From Frischella perrara (GTDB lineage: Bacteria > Pseudomonadota > Gammaproteobacteria > Enterobacterales > Orbaceae), in contig NZ_CP009056.1 in assembly GCF_000807275.1 (NCBI RefSeq), positions 1,489,192-1,553,191 of the forward strand: 64,000 bases of DNA, given 5' to 3'. Shown here piece after piece: positions 19,913 through 28,903 of the stretch; position 1 is the first letter of the stretch, and each line of letters opens with the position of its first letter. Both the position numbers and the translations under genes were made by a program. Below the pieces are notes generated by a model. It was not told the DNA's origin, ran no database searches, and worked only from the letters and a program-made list of their open reading frames with translations.

Positions 19913-20773
19913 ATGATGTTGATTTTGGTCTCTCTATGCTTAATATTTTTCGCTCTTAAAGAGCTAATTAATGAATATCAATATCAAAAGCAGAAAAAAA
20001 CTTTAACTTCTTTATTAAAGGAAGAAGTTATTAAGCCTAAGACTACTAATAGAAAAAATAACGACGTAGCATTCGAAAAAATTATCGCTCAAAATAGTGT
20101 TGCTGTTAGTTTTCTAAATCGTTTTCAAGATGAGCAACTTTGGAAAGTTTACGCTATAGTAGTTATCCTTGGTATACTTTTCTTAATTAATAGTATATTT
20201 GATATTGTAAATTTAGATGAGACGACTTTAATAGTATCACTGTTTTTAATTGCTGTCGTGATAATTATAATACCCGAGCGACTAGTGAAAGCTCAAACAG
20301 CCAAAAGAATTAGAGGCGTATCTCGAGATTTACCTCTTGTCATTGATATTATCGCAATTATGGTCAAATCAGGGATGACCGTAGAAAATAGTTTTAATTA
20401 TCTTAGTACACGAACTAGTAATATCAATAAAGATATAGAAACTATATTAGAACGGGCTTGCTTAATGATGGAAGTAAATGGCATTGAACAAGCGATTGAT
20501 CTCATTTACCGAGAAGTACCATCTAAAGAAATGAGAATGTTTTGTACAACGTTGAAAAGAAATATAAGTTATGGCGACTCAATTTATATTACGCTATTGA
20601 ATCTTTCATCTGAAATAAGGGAAATGCAACGGCTCTCTATTGAAGAAAAAATTGCAGCAGTTTCAGCAAAGATGACCGTACCAATGATGGTTTTTATACT
20701 TTTCCCATCATTAGTCGTTATTGCTGGTCCTATAATTTTAAAAATTTTAAGTATGCCTGTATTCAACAATTAA
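19913..20773 (+). CDS. tadC: Tad pilus inner-membrane platform protein TadC
   Basis: A 286-residue T2SSF-domain protein with N-terminal and central helices, the cytoplasmic segment DLPLVIDIIAIMVKSGMTVENS and C-terminal helix pair (MTVPMMVFILFPSLVVI). It is the usual partner of TadB. AGGA lies 6 bases before the ATG, which is directly followed by a second ATG, so the exact start may be one codon later. Confidence 0.93.
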   Translation: MMLILVSLCLIFFALKELINEYQYQKQKKTLTSLLKEEVIKPKTTNRKNNDVAFEKIIAQNSVAVSFLNRFQDEQLWKVYAIVVILGILFLINSIFDIVNLDETTLIVSLFLIAVVIIIIPERLVKAQTAKRIRGVSRDLPLVIDIIAIMVKSGMTVENSFNYLSTRTSNINKDIETILERACLMMEVNGIEQAIDLIYREVPSKEMRMFCTTLKRNISYGDSIYITLLNLSSEIREMQRLSIEEKIAAVSAKMTVPMMVFILFPSLVVIAGPIILKILSMPVFNN

Positions 20774-20838
20774 TGCGAAAAAGTTGATAATTAATAGAAT
20801 TTGAATAACCAGATAACATTAACCAAGTAGGAATCATT

Positions 20839-22062
20839 ATGAAAGCAAAATATTTTTTTATATTTGCGATTATTGTAATAACGACAGGATGCCAAAACAG
20901 TAGCTTCAAAAGAGATCTTGCGGAAGAGCAAAGAATATATATTCTAGAAACCACAAAAAATTATGGCGGTCTAGTTGAAATTTATAAAAATCAACTAAAG
21001 GTTTCCGACTCAGAGAAAACACGCTTTAAGCTCGCTCAAGCCTATTATTTATCAATGGATTACGACTCCGCTCTGCGTGCACTAAAACCTATAATTAATG
21101 AAAGTAAAAATGATAGTGTTTTAGTACTCTATGGTAGAGTCCTTTCTGAGATTAAAAATCCAAAAGAGCAACAACCAAGATATCAAGAAGCTCTTCAATA
21201 TTTAAATTTAGCATTAGAATTCAATCCGAAAAATGGTGAAGCATATAATTTGAAGGGTATAGTCGAAGTTAAGCTAGGTCAATATGATGCCGCGCGCTAC
21301 TCGTTTATGAAATCCAGAGAGTTATTTTATGATGAAAATAAAGTCCTCAATAATTTAGCTACTTTGTCATTATTAGACAAAGATTATTTGACAGCTTATG
21401 ATTATCTTAACATTCTATATAATAAAGGATATCGTAATAAAACTGTATTACATAATCTTTTATTTACCTTAGTAAAATTGGATAAGATAACGTTAGCTAA
21501 ACAATTTTGTAAAGAACATAAATTATCTAACCGACCTGAAATTTTGATTGAAGAATTAAAAAAAGTGGAGCCAAATACTACTGTTAATTTTAATGAATTA
21601 GTTCCACCGGCAGGTCAAATGAAAAAGAACTATGAAAAAGTAAAAAATGCTGAAGAGAATACTAATAATCAAAAAAACAATATACCTCAAAATGATATTG
21701 TCAAATCGAAAGGGAATAATTTAGTTGCTATTCGTTCTGGTGAACATAAATCTTTTTCACGAATTACTTTTGAAACCACTAGTAAATTAACAAAAGAACA
21801 ATATAGCATCCAAATATCATCAGGCAATGTATTACAGATAAAATTATTTAATGTGGAATTATCAACTTTAAATATAAATCAAATAATCAATAAGATAAAA
21901 AATAGCGATCGTAATTTTTCTAATGTATCTGCACAATATACCGATCAGGGAGTGTTAGTAATAAATATAAAAATTAAAAATGTTACTGAGCCTAAGATAT
22001 CTTATATGGGTAAAGGCCAAAAAGGACACTGTACTTCAATTGACTTTTATCTGAAAAACTAA
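20839..22062 (+). CDS. tadD: TadD-like TPR lipoprotein with extra C-terminal domain
   Basis: A 407-residue lipoprotein precursor, lipobox ITTGC with C18 as the lipidated residue. Residues about 50-230 carry tetratricopeptide repeats (ARAL/AYNLKGIVEVKLGQYDAA style), the TadD hallmark; TadD is thought to act as a pilotin-like factor for the secretin. TadD proteins are commonly shorter. Here a Lys/Asn-rich linker (about 255-295) leads to a beta-rich domain (GEHKSFSRITFETTSK...) that resembles AMIN-type domains, which bind peptidoglycan or secretin partners. That assignment is tentative. The gene lies between tadC and rcpC, not after them all as in Aggregatibacter. Confidence 0.8.
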   Translation: MKAKYFFIFAIIVITTGCQNSSFKRDLAEEQRIYILETTKNYGGLVEIYKNQLKVSDSEKTRFKLAQAYYLSMDYDSALRALKPIINESKNDSVLVLYGRVLSEIKNPKEQQPRYQEALQYLNLALEFNPKNGEAYNLKGIVEVKLGQYDAARYSFMKSRELFYDENKVLNNLATLSLLDKDYLTAYDYLNILYNKGYRNKTVLHNLLFTLVKLDKITLAKQFCKEHKLSNRPEILIEELKKVEPNTTVNFNELVPPAGQMKKNYEKVKNAEENTNNQKNNIPQNDIVKSKGNNLVAIRSGEHKSFSRITFETTSKLTKEQYSIQISSGNVLQIKLFNVELSTLNINQIINKIKNSDRNFSNVSAQYTDQGVLVINIKIKNVTEPKISYMGKGQKGHCTSIDFYLKN

Positions 22063-22121
22063 TACCTGATAATTGTGTTAACAAAAATGATAATAGAAAT
22101 ATACTGTAAGGTTGGAGTTGT

Positions 22122-22958
22122 ATGAGAAATAAAAGAATCATTATTTTATATATTATAATGTTAGTGATTGGTCTAGCTTTACTTTTTACCAATCGTTCTA
22201 ATGAAAAAGAAGCCGTAGTAGCTCCACCTAAAGTAGAAACTGATTTACCAGTTTCGACAAAACCTGTTACTGAAATGGTAAATGTGGCTGTTGCTAAAAC
22301 AGACATTCAATTACGTACGATTATCAAACCAAAAGATTATTATTTCAAAACTATAGAAGTAAATATCGAAACATTTGATAAATCAAAATACATATTTGAT
22401 CCAAGTGAAATTAATGATTATGTGGTGAAAACTAACATTCAAAGAGAATCTCTAATTGAAAAAAGTCTTATTGCCTCCCCTTATAGTGAAGAATTTCGAA
22501 CGTTATCATTAAAAAAAGGTGAATTCATATTTCCTATTGACATTGCCAAGGCAGATTCTTACTTATTAAAGAATCTACGTATTGGAGATTTGATTGATAT
22601 CTATATAGTATTTGGTTTTGAACCTAATAATGCTGATTCTGTTATATCACCTGGTCGTAATTTTTCTACTACGAATATTAAACCAATCGTTGCAGGAAAG
22701 AAAATTCTATTTATTCAAGATGAAATGAACAATAATGGAAAATTTTCTAACGGTAGAATTGATCTTATTCTTACAAATGAAGAGATTAAATTGGTCAGAA
22801 CACTTATGACTAATTCAACAGTTATATTATATCCGAGCTCCTTTAATGAAAGTTTTGATAAAGGTATGTTTATTTTAGCTGATAAAGAAAAAAGTTGGCC
22901 CGAATCAAATCAACAAATATTTAATAAAACTCCAATTTCAAGGCTAAGAGGCAAGTAA
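22122..22958 (+). CDS. rcpC: Tad pilus assembly protein RcpC/CpaB
   Basis: A 278-residue protein with an N-terminal membrane anchor (IIILYIIMLVIGLALLF) and a periplasmic SAF domain (VAVAKTDIQLRTIIKPKDYY), followed by the RcpC/CpaB domain with LKKGEFIFPIDIAKA and LRIGDLIDIYIVFG. It is thought to modify or stabilise the secretin in the periplasm. It ends two bases before rcpA, so the two are translated together. Confidence 0.9.
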   Translation: MRNKRIIILYIIMLVIGLALLFTNRSNEKEAVVAPPKVETDLPVSTKPVTEMVNVAVAKTDIQLRTIIKPKDYYFKTIEVNIETFDKSKYIFDPSEINDYVVKTNIQRESLIEKSLIASPYSEEFRTLSLKKGEFIFPIDIAKADSYLLKNLRIGDLIDIYIVFGFEPNNADSVISPGRNFSTTNIKPIVAGKKILFIQDEMNNNGKFSNGRIDLILTNEEIKLVRTLMTNSTVILYPSSFNESFDKGMFILADKEKSWPESNQQIFNKTPISRLRGK

Positions 22959-22960
22959 AT

Positions 22961-24406
22961 ATGTTAATGCTAGTAATAAAAAAAATATATGAACGACGAT
23001 TTAGCTTAGCTATTTCTTTAGCTTTAATTTGTTCATCAAGTTTTAGTTGGGCGCAAATATATTATTTTCAACCAGGTCAAAGTAAGACAATCACACTCCC
23101 TGAAAAAATTCGTACTGTATTTATTGCTAAAGAAAGTGTAGCGAATTACGAGATTATTGGTGAAAATAAATTGCTTATTTATGCCAAACAAAACGGCTTA
23201 ACAGGATTGCTAGCATATGATGAAAATAATAATATCATAATTGATGATACGATTATAGTTGATCCAATATTATCACAAGTCGTATTCCGTTTGAAAAAAG
23301 AGTTTCCTAACAGTAATGTAACTATAACTAAGTATGCTATTGGCCAAACTGGTGATGAATTTGCCTATCTTGTAAGTGGTGATGTACCTGATACAGATAC
23401 TAAATCAAGAATTCTTAATTTTATTGGTTCATTAGTAGGAACTAACAAAAAAACGAGAAAAATTGAATCTAACGACGGAGCCATAAGTAATGATGATATT
23501 GATTTTTTAGAAAAAACTACTTATAGCAATATTATTGATAAAATTAATGTAGTTCAAGAAACCCAAATCAATGTAAAATTAACATTTGTAGAAGTTAGTA
23601 AAGAATTTACAGATGCACTAGGCATTGATTGGAGAAATTTTACATTAGAATCCATGAGTAACCCTACTAAAACGCCATCGTTAACTGATTTTGGTGAGTT
23701 TAATTTAGTGAGTTTAAAACAAGGATTTGATATTAAAAATATAGTAACTATTATTCGTGCATTTAATAATGATAAATTAGCAAAAGTACTTGCTGAACCA
23801 AATTTATCTGTATTATCAGGTGAAGCAGCATCGTTTCTTGTAGGCGGTGAAATACCTGTAGTCACAGCTGGAGGTAAGGAAAATACGTCCAATGTTGAAT
23901 ATAAAGAATATGGTATTAAACTTAACATTGGAGCTAAAGCAAACAATAATAAACGTATTCGTTTATTCATAGCGAATGAGTTTAGTTCAATTTCCGGTGC
24001 TTATTCCTTTAATAATTACTCAATTCCTACCTTACGCACTCGTAAAGCAAGTTCAACTATTGACGTAGGAGATGGTGAAAGTTTTGTTATCGCTGGACTC
24101 ATAACAGAACAAGATGAAGAGACATTAAGTAAAATTCCATTTATAGGTGATATACCTATTCTAGGAGCTTTGGCGCGAAGCACTTCTGTAAATCGAGGAA
24201 AAACAGAACTGGTTGTTTTTGCTACGGTTAATATTGTAACACCTAAAAGTAGTTTCGAAGTGATCGAATTACCTAAATTTGAAAGGACAAGTACAACAAA
24301 CTTGTTTTTCAATTTAAAAAATAATATGGAAAAACAAAAACAACGCACTATCCCAATTTCAAATGAAAGCGAAAAGTTTGTTAATTATATGGGATTTATT
24401 GAATAG
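22961..24406 (+). CDS. rcpA: Tad pilus outer-membrane secretin RcpA/CpaC
   Basis: A 481-residue secretin precursor that forms the outer-membrane channel for the Flp pilus. The signal peptide ends near SFSWAQ. The N-terminal pilus-secretin domain has QSKTITLPEKIRTVFIAKES, a BON-like region follows, and the C-terminal secretin domain shows LAEPNLSVLSGEAASFLVGGEIP and the late IPFIGDIPILGALARS and ELVVFATVNIV segments. GAGG precedes the ATG. Confidence 0.94.
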   Translation: MLMLVIKKIYERRFSLAISLALICSSSFSWAQIYYFQPGQSKTITLPEKIRTVFIAKESVANYEIIGENKLLIYAKQNGLTGLLAYDENNNIIIDDTIIVDPILSQVVFRLKKEFPNSNVTITKYAIGQTGDEFAYLVSGDVPDTDTKSRILNFIGSLVGTNKKTRKIESNDGAISNDDIDFLEKTTYSNIIDKINVVQETQINVKLTFVEVSKEFTDALGIDWRNFTLESMSNPTKTPSLTDFGEFNLVSLKQGFDIKNIVTIIRAFNNDKLAKVLAEPNLSVLSGEAASFLVGGEIPVVTAGGKENTSNVEYKEYGIKLNIGAKANNNKRIRLFIANEFSSISGAYSFNNYSIPTLRTRKASSTIDVGDGESFVIAGLITEQDEETLSKIPFIGDIPILGALARSTSVNRGKTELVVFATVNIVTPKSSFEVIELPKFERTSTTNLFFNLKNNMEKQKQRTIPISNESEKFVNYMGFIE

Positions 24407-24423
24407 ATAATATTGGGGATAAT

Positions 24424-25599
24424 ATGCAACTGTTTAGTAGCAATGATAAAAAGAAATCATCAAATAGTAATGCCAATCAAGAGTATGTTGAAGGTCGAAT
24501 CTCAGGGTTTAAAGTAGCCATCGTAAGTACTCGTGAATCTATTGTTGATAGTATTAAGTCAATTTTATATTTATACAACGTGCTAAGTATTGAAGAAATA
24601 TCATTAAAAATTGACGATATTAATGAAAACCCTCGGTGGGGGGAATTTGATGTTTTTATTATTGATATTAATAATAATCAAAATGCTGAAGAAATCTCAG
24701 CTATTGTAAATCGTTATATACCGATTAAAGCTTCGACTATTTTAGTAGGAAATAATGACTCAATTTCATTTGCAGATATTCTATCAAAAAAAGGGATTCA
24801 TTTTCTTTTAGAAAATAATCAATTTGAACGAATTCCGGAACTACTTTATTCTCGAAGTACTTCTGCTGAAAGTTTAAGTAAAAGAGTTGGTAGCGTTGTT
24901 ACATTTTTAGGCTGTAAAGGTGGTATCGGGACATCCTCTTTAATCGTACATATTTTAAAAAAAATAAGTCAATCAACTCAATACCCCATCTTATATATTC
25001 AAGGTGCATCAACTAGTCGAAATGCTGATTTTCTGTTAGAAAAGCCAATTGATAAAGGGGGATCGGTAACAGATATTGATGAAATGTTGAAAGTGAAAAT
25101 TGAACAAGATGATGAAATTGGTAAATATGATTATCTAGATACCAGTTCATTTAATATTTCTATCCTTGATCAAAATATAGGATTATATTCATGTTACAAA
25201 AATTTAGAAAATATTATTAATTTATCTAATATTATTATTTTTGTTGTCAATCGTGATCCATATTCTATAAAAGTGGCAAAAAACGCTCTTGATGAAATTA
25301 ACCGTATTGGGCAAAAAAATAAGTTGATACTTAATAAGCGTTTTTTAGTTTGCGTTAACGACAATCAACCGTATGATAAAAAATCATCATTACAAGATGC
25401 CGATATTGAAGAATATCTAGGTAGACAGATTGATTTTACACGCAAATATATCGCAAATGGCGAGAAGTTTAAGAAATCATATACTAATAATGAAATTAGC
25501 GAAATTTCCGCAGCTGTAATAGGTGTAGTTAAAAATAGTAAAAATAATAATCCTCGTTCTATTTTTGGTTTGCTATCGAAGAAAAATGCAAAATCCTAG
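24424..25599 (+). CDS. tadZ: Tad localisation ATPase-like protein TadZ/CpaE
   Basis: A 391-residue MinD/ParA-like protein that places the Tad machine at the cell pole or membrane. The N-terminal receiver-like domain is about residues 30-130, and the atypical P-loop FLGCKGGIGTSS lies near 158-169. The lysine normal in KGGVGKT is replaced by Thr, as is common in TadZ proteins, which bind nucleotide weakly. FVVNRDPYSIKVAKNAL resembles the switch region. It is 17 bases after rcpA with an RBS GGGGATA. Confidence 0.88.
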   Translation: MQLFSSNDKKKSSNSNANQEYVEGRISGFKVAIVSTRESIVDSIKSILYLYNVLSIEEISLKIDDINENPRWGEFDVFIIDINNNQNAEEISAIVNRYIPIKASTILVGNNDSISFADILSKKGIHFLLENNQFERIPELLYSRSTSAESLSKRVGSVVTFLGCKGGIGTSSLIVHILKKISQSTQYPILYIQGASTSRNADFLLEKPIDKGGSVTDIDEMLKVKIEQDDEIGKYDYLDTSSFNISILDQNIGLYSCYKNLENIINLSNIIIFVVNRDPYSIKVAKNALDEINRIGQKNKLILNKRFLVCVNDNQPYDKKSSLQDADIEEYLGRQIDFTRKYIANGEKFKKSYTNNEISEISAAVIGVVKNSKNNNPRSIFGLLSKKNAKS

Positions 25600-25628
25600 A
25601 ACTAACTATCATATAGGGAAACTTTATC

Positions 25629-26108
25629 ATGTTGAAATTATGTAAAATAATTAAAGAAAAAAGAGGCGTGATATCAATTGAATTTGCTATCTGTTTTCCA
25701 TTATTTATTCTGTTGTTCGCTTTTGTTTTGGAAATGAATCGATTAATGTTTATCAGTTCTTCATTGGATTTACTTACTGCTGACGTAGCTAGAAGAGCAT
25801 CAATCACAGAGAATATAAATAAAAACTCTTCATCATATTCTAATATCTTTTATAATGAATTAAGTAAAGAACTAACTTTATGGCCGATGTTGACCTCTCA
25901 AGACAACTTTATAGTTCAAGTCGAATTTTGCAACAATATTAAAAATATCATCGATAATAAATGTAATACAACATCTACATCATTAAGCAAAATTATTCGT
26001 TATAAAGTTGAATATAAATACAATGCTTTTTTCTCTTCATTATTTCCAGATTTAGCAAATGCCAGTTTAAAAAGAGAATCAGTTGTTTATCGTGAATTTC
26101 AATCTTAA
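25629..26108 (+). CDS. tadE: Minor pseudopilin TadE
   Basis: A 159-residue TadE-like protein. A prepilin-type site follows G13 (KRG/VISIEFAI) with Glu at +5 and a long hydrophobic helix (CFPLFILLFAFVLEM). The periplasmic part has a cysteine pair (EFCNN...NKCNT). TadE-like proteins are processed by TadV and join the pilus base or tip. It is followed by tadF; the frames overlap slightly only if an upstream start is used for tadF. Confidence 0.87.
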   Translation: MLKLCKIIKEKRGVISIEFAICFPLFILLFAFVLEMNRLMFISSSLDLLTADVARRASITENINKNSSSYSNIFYNELSKELTLWPMLTSQDNFIVQVEFCNNIKNIIDNKCNTTSTSLSKIIRYKVEYKYNAFFSSLFPDLANASLKRESVVYREFQS

Positions 26109-26124
26109 AAATGGGGGGTTTAAC

Positions 26125-26925
26125 ATGAAAATTAACATTCTAAAATTTTTAAAATCTCCAAAAGGTTCTATATCAATTGAATTTGTTGGTGTGTTTGCTG
26201 CTTTTGCTGCAATTATATTTATGGGCTACGATATTTATAACTCAATATCTTTACAAAACAATCTAGAACGTACTAATTATGCAGTTGCATCTTTAATTCG
26301 TGAACGGTCATCTCTTTATAATCGAATGGATGATAGTGCATTTATGCCCATAAATGGCACTAATTCACACCCATCTTTGTGCGATATATCTAATTATGAA
26401 TCATGTTTTAAAACATATGAATTAGTGAGTAAAGAACAACTTATAGAAGCTCAAAATTTAGCGTCAACGTTATTAAATAAAGAAGTGTCTATTCGTATAG
26501 ATAGTTTATTCTTATTACAACACCTTGATTTCCCGGGTGATTTAAATAAAGCTAAATTAAAAAATTTCACACTTTCTTCTTGTGATAATGGTAATTGTGA
26601 CGCCCGTATAAAAAGCTTTTTAGATGGGCGTCCAAATATGGAAGATAGATCTGTATCAGAAAAAGATTATACCAAACTCATACCTTTTGTATCACGAACT
26701 CGAAATATTGACTATCCTCATAGTGGTATAACTGGTCGATTTATACCACTTTATCGAGTAAGTATGTGTATTAATAATGCAGAGAGTTTCTTTTTAAAGT
26801 TTCACGATAGTAGTCGTCAAGAAAAGGGAATCTTACCCAATTTATGTAGTGAAATATCGGTAATATCTAGATGTAATGATCTTGCGGATCCACAAATAGG
26901 ATGTCCTATTTATGTTTATAGATAA
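26125..26925 (+). CDS. tadF: Minor pseudopilin TadF-like
   Basis: A 266-residue protein with a prepilin-like start (G14 in SPKG/SISIEFVGVF, Glu at +5) and a membrane helix. The periplasmic region carries several cysteine pairs (LCDISNYESC, SSCDNGNC, LCSEISVISRC), so disulfides are likely. GGGGGG lies 7 bases before the ATG, which supports this start over an in-frame start 14 codons upstream. Its place between tadE and tadG and its size fit TadF. Confidence 0.82.
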   Translation: MKINILKFLKSPKGSISIEFVGVFAAFAAIIFMGYDIYNSISLQNNLERTNYAVASLIRERSSLYNRMDDSAFMPINGTNSHPSLCDISNYESCFKTYELVSKEQLIEAQNLASTLLNKEVSIRIDSLFLLQHLDFPGDLNKAKLKNFTLSSCDNGNCDARIKSFLDGRPNMEDRSVSEKDYTKLIPFVSRTRNIDYPHSGITGRFIPLYRVSMCINNAESFFLKFHDSSRQEKGILPNLCSEISVISRCNDLADPQIGCPIYVYR

Positions 26926-26951
26926 CAATCATAAGAATTGAGAAGGTCATC

Positions 26952-28889
26952 ATGAAGAAAAATAAAACAATATTCAAAAAATCTAAATATTTTAATTTTG
27001 ACTTTTTAGCCAACACAACAGGTAGTATCCTTATTCCTTTTGCCGTCATGTTGCCAACAATCTTTCTTTGTCTAGGTATGGGAGTTAATTACGCTTATAC
27101 TTTTAAAAGTAAAACTGCACTTTCTGAAGCGACTAATGAAGCCGCACTAGCTTTAGTTGCGTTAAATAATAAAAATTTAACTCAGGAAGCTAAAGCTCGT
27201 AATCAAGAAATTACTTTAAACTATATTAATTATTATTTGACTAAAAAAATTACTGATAACATAGATGATAAGTCCTCAATTAGCATTAATTATAATGAGA
27301 GTGAAAAAGAATATTATGTTTACTATACTCATGATGTTGAATCATTAATAAAAATGGAAAATGGAAATTTAACTAGCTCTCCAATAACTATAGCTAATAA
27401 TATTGATACTTATGGTAATACCCGAAAAACTTTCCTTAATACCGATACGATAGATGTTGCTTTTGTTACTGATTTTTCCGGTTCCGTAACTTGTTCCTAT
27501 AATGATTCCAATTGTAATTCATACTCATCTGGACAAGGTAATCAACGTCGACTTGATTATATGCGTAAAGCAATTAGCGAGTTAGTAGAATCGTATTCTG
27601 ATAAAATAGGTTATAAATTTGCTTTAGTACCTTATGATATTGGTGTACCAATTGAAAACGGTAAGAAAAATCTCGCTGGAGGTGATTCTTATTCATGTTC
27701 TATACCTTTTAAACTTAAACCACCTTACAATACGGTTGATTATGATTTCTGGGCGAATAAATATGTACAATTTAGTGAATGGGTTAGTTTAAAAGAGGCT
27801 GGTATAATAACTGACTATTTGGCTTTTGATTATTTTGCTGAACATGCAAATAGTATTTTTTATTATATTGATAGAAATAACTATGAATATTATAGAAGAG
27901 TCATCGGTCCCTCAAAAGGTTTTAACTCTGACTTTGACTTAGTAAATAATAATTTATGTATAAAAAGGCATTCTGTTCCATCTACCCAACATGGTGAATA
28001 TAAATATGGTTGCGGTATTGAAAGAGACGATTATGCTTTGAAGCAAGAAAATCTTCAAAAAGTTGAAGAACAATATCCATTACTTGTTAAACTCTATGAC
28101 TTCATGTATACCGATAATAACAGAGAATATGATACTCATTATTCTTTTGCAAATACAATGACAATTGATGTTGATGGGACAATAAAAGCATTATTCAGTA
28201 ATGAGAAAAAATCCATTACATTTACTCGCCCTATTATTCCTACAATGGCAGAATATACTCCATTTTCAGCTATGTGCTTATCACCAATCTATAGTAATAA
28301 GGTGATGGTCGGTAATGATAATGATCTAACTTATTTTAAATTATATAAAAATACCTCCGAAAATATCGCAAGTTTCAAGAATTCACCCCACTTAGTAAAA
28401 CTGACAGAAGGCGCTAAATTACTTAAATATATAAAAAGTAATGAATGGTCACCTGGCGGTGGTACAGATACAATGTCTGGTTTTTTAACATCCGTTCCGG
28501 TTTTATCGGAAGGCGAAGGTAATCATAAAGTGATTATTTTAATGTCTGATGGCAAAGACGATTCAGGTGCAGATAGATTACGCGATGAATTTATTCGTAG
28601 AAAAGTCTGTAAAACAATAAAAGATGGTTTTATGAATCAAGATTATGAAGACAAAGGCTTTATAGCAAAAAAAGCAGCCTCAGCAGCTATTCACTTTATA
28701 AAACTTGATCCATCTGTTGCTAATATGGATCAATTTAGTGAACAAGATTATAAAAGAGAATTCGGAGCTTGGTATGATTGTGTTAATCGTGATAAAAAAT
28801 ATTTACATGTCGCGACTGATTATGAATCAATACTAGATATATCCAAGCATATAATAGAATCAGAAACAGGTAATTTTATTTCTAAATAA
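26952..28889 (+). CDS. tadG: TadG-like pilus protein with von Willebrand A domain
   Basis: A 645-residue protein with an N-terminal Tad helix (NTTGSILIPFAVMLPTI) where Pro replaces the Glu usual at +5, so it may not be processed as a pilin. A von Willebrand A domain follows: the MIDAS motif D174-F-S-G-S178 is intact, with a later VIILMSDGKDDSGADR strand. TadG proteins are thought to anchor or tip the Flp pilus, and VWA domains often bind ligands through a metal ion, so a tip adhesin role is plausible. A long insert with cysteines (about 180-470) splits the VWA fold. Confidence 0.85.
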   Translation: MKKNKTIFKKSKYFNFDFLANTTGSILIPFAVMLPTIFLCLGMGVNYAYTFKSKTALSEATNEAALALVALNNKNLTQEAKARNQEITLNYINYYLTKKITDNIDDKSSISINYNESEKEYYVYYTHDVESLIKMENGNLTSSPITIANNIDTYGNTRKTFLNTDTIDVAFVTDFSGSVTCSYNDSNCNSYSSGQGNQRRLDYMRKAISELVESYSDKIGYKFALVPYDIGVPIENGKKNLAGGDSYSCSIPFKLKPPYNTVDYDFWANKYVQFSEWVSLKEAGIITDYLAFDYFAEHANSIFYYIDRNNYEYYRRVIGPSKGFNSDFDLVNNNLCIKRHSVPSTQHGEYKYGCGIERDDYALKQENLQKVEEQYPLLVKLYDFMYTDNNREYDTHYSFANTMTIDVDGTIKALFSNEKKSITFTRPIIPTMAEYTPFSAMCLSPIYSNKVMVGNDNDLTYFKLYKNTSENIASFKNSPHLVKLTEGAKLLKYIKSNEWSPGGGTDTMSGFLTSVPVLSEGEGNHKVIILMSDGKDDSGADRLRDEFIRRKVCKTIKDGFMNQDYEDKGFIAKKAASAAIHFIKLDPSVANMDQFSEQDYKREFGAWYDCVNRDKKYLHVATDYESILDISKHIIESETGNFISK

Positions 28890-28903
28890 TAAAGGTGAAT
28901 AAA

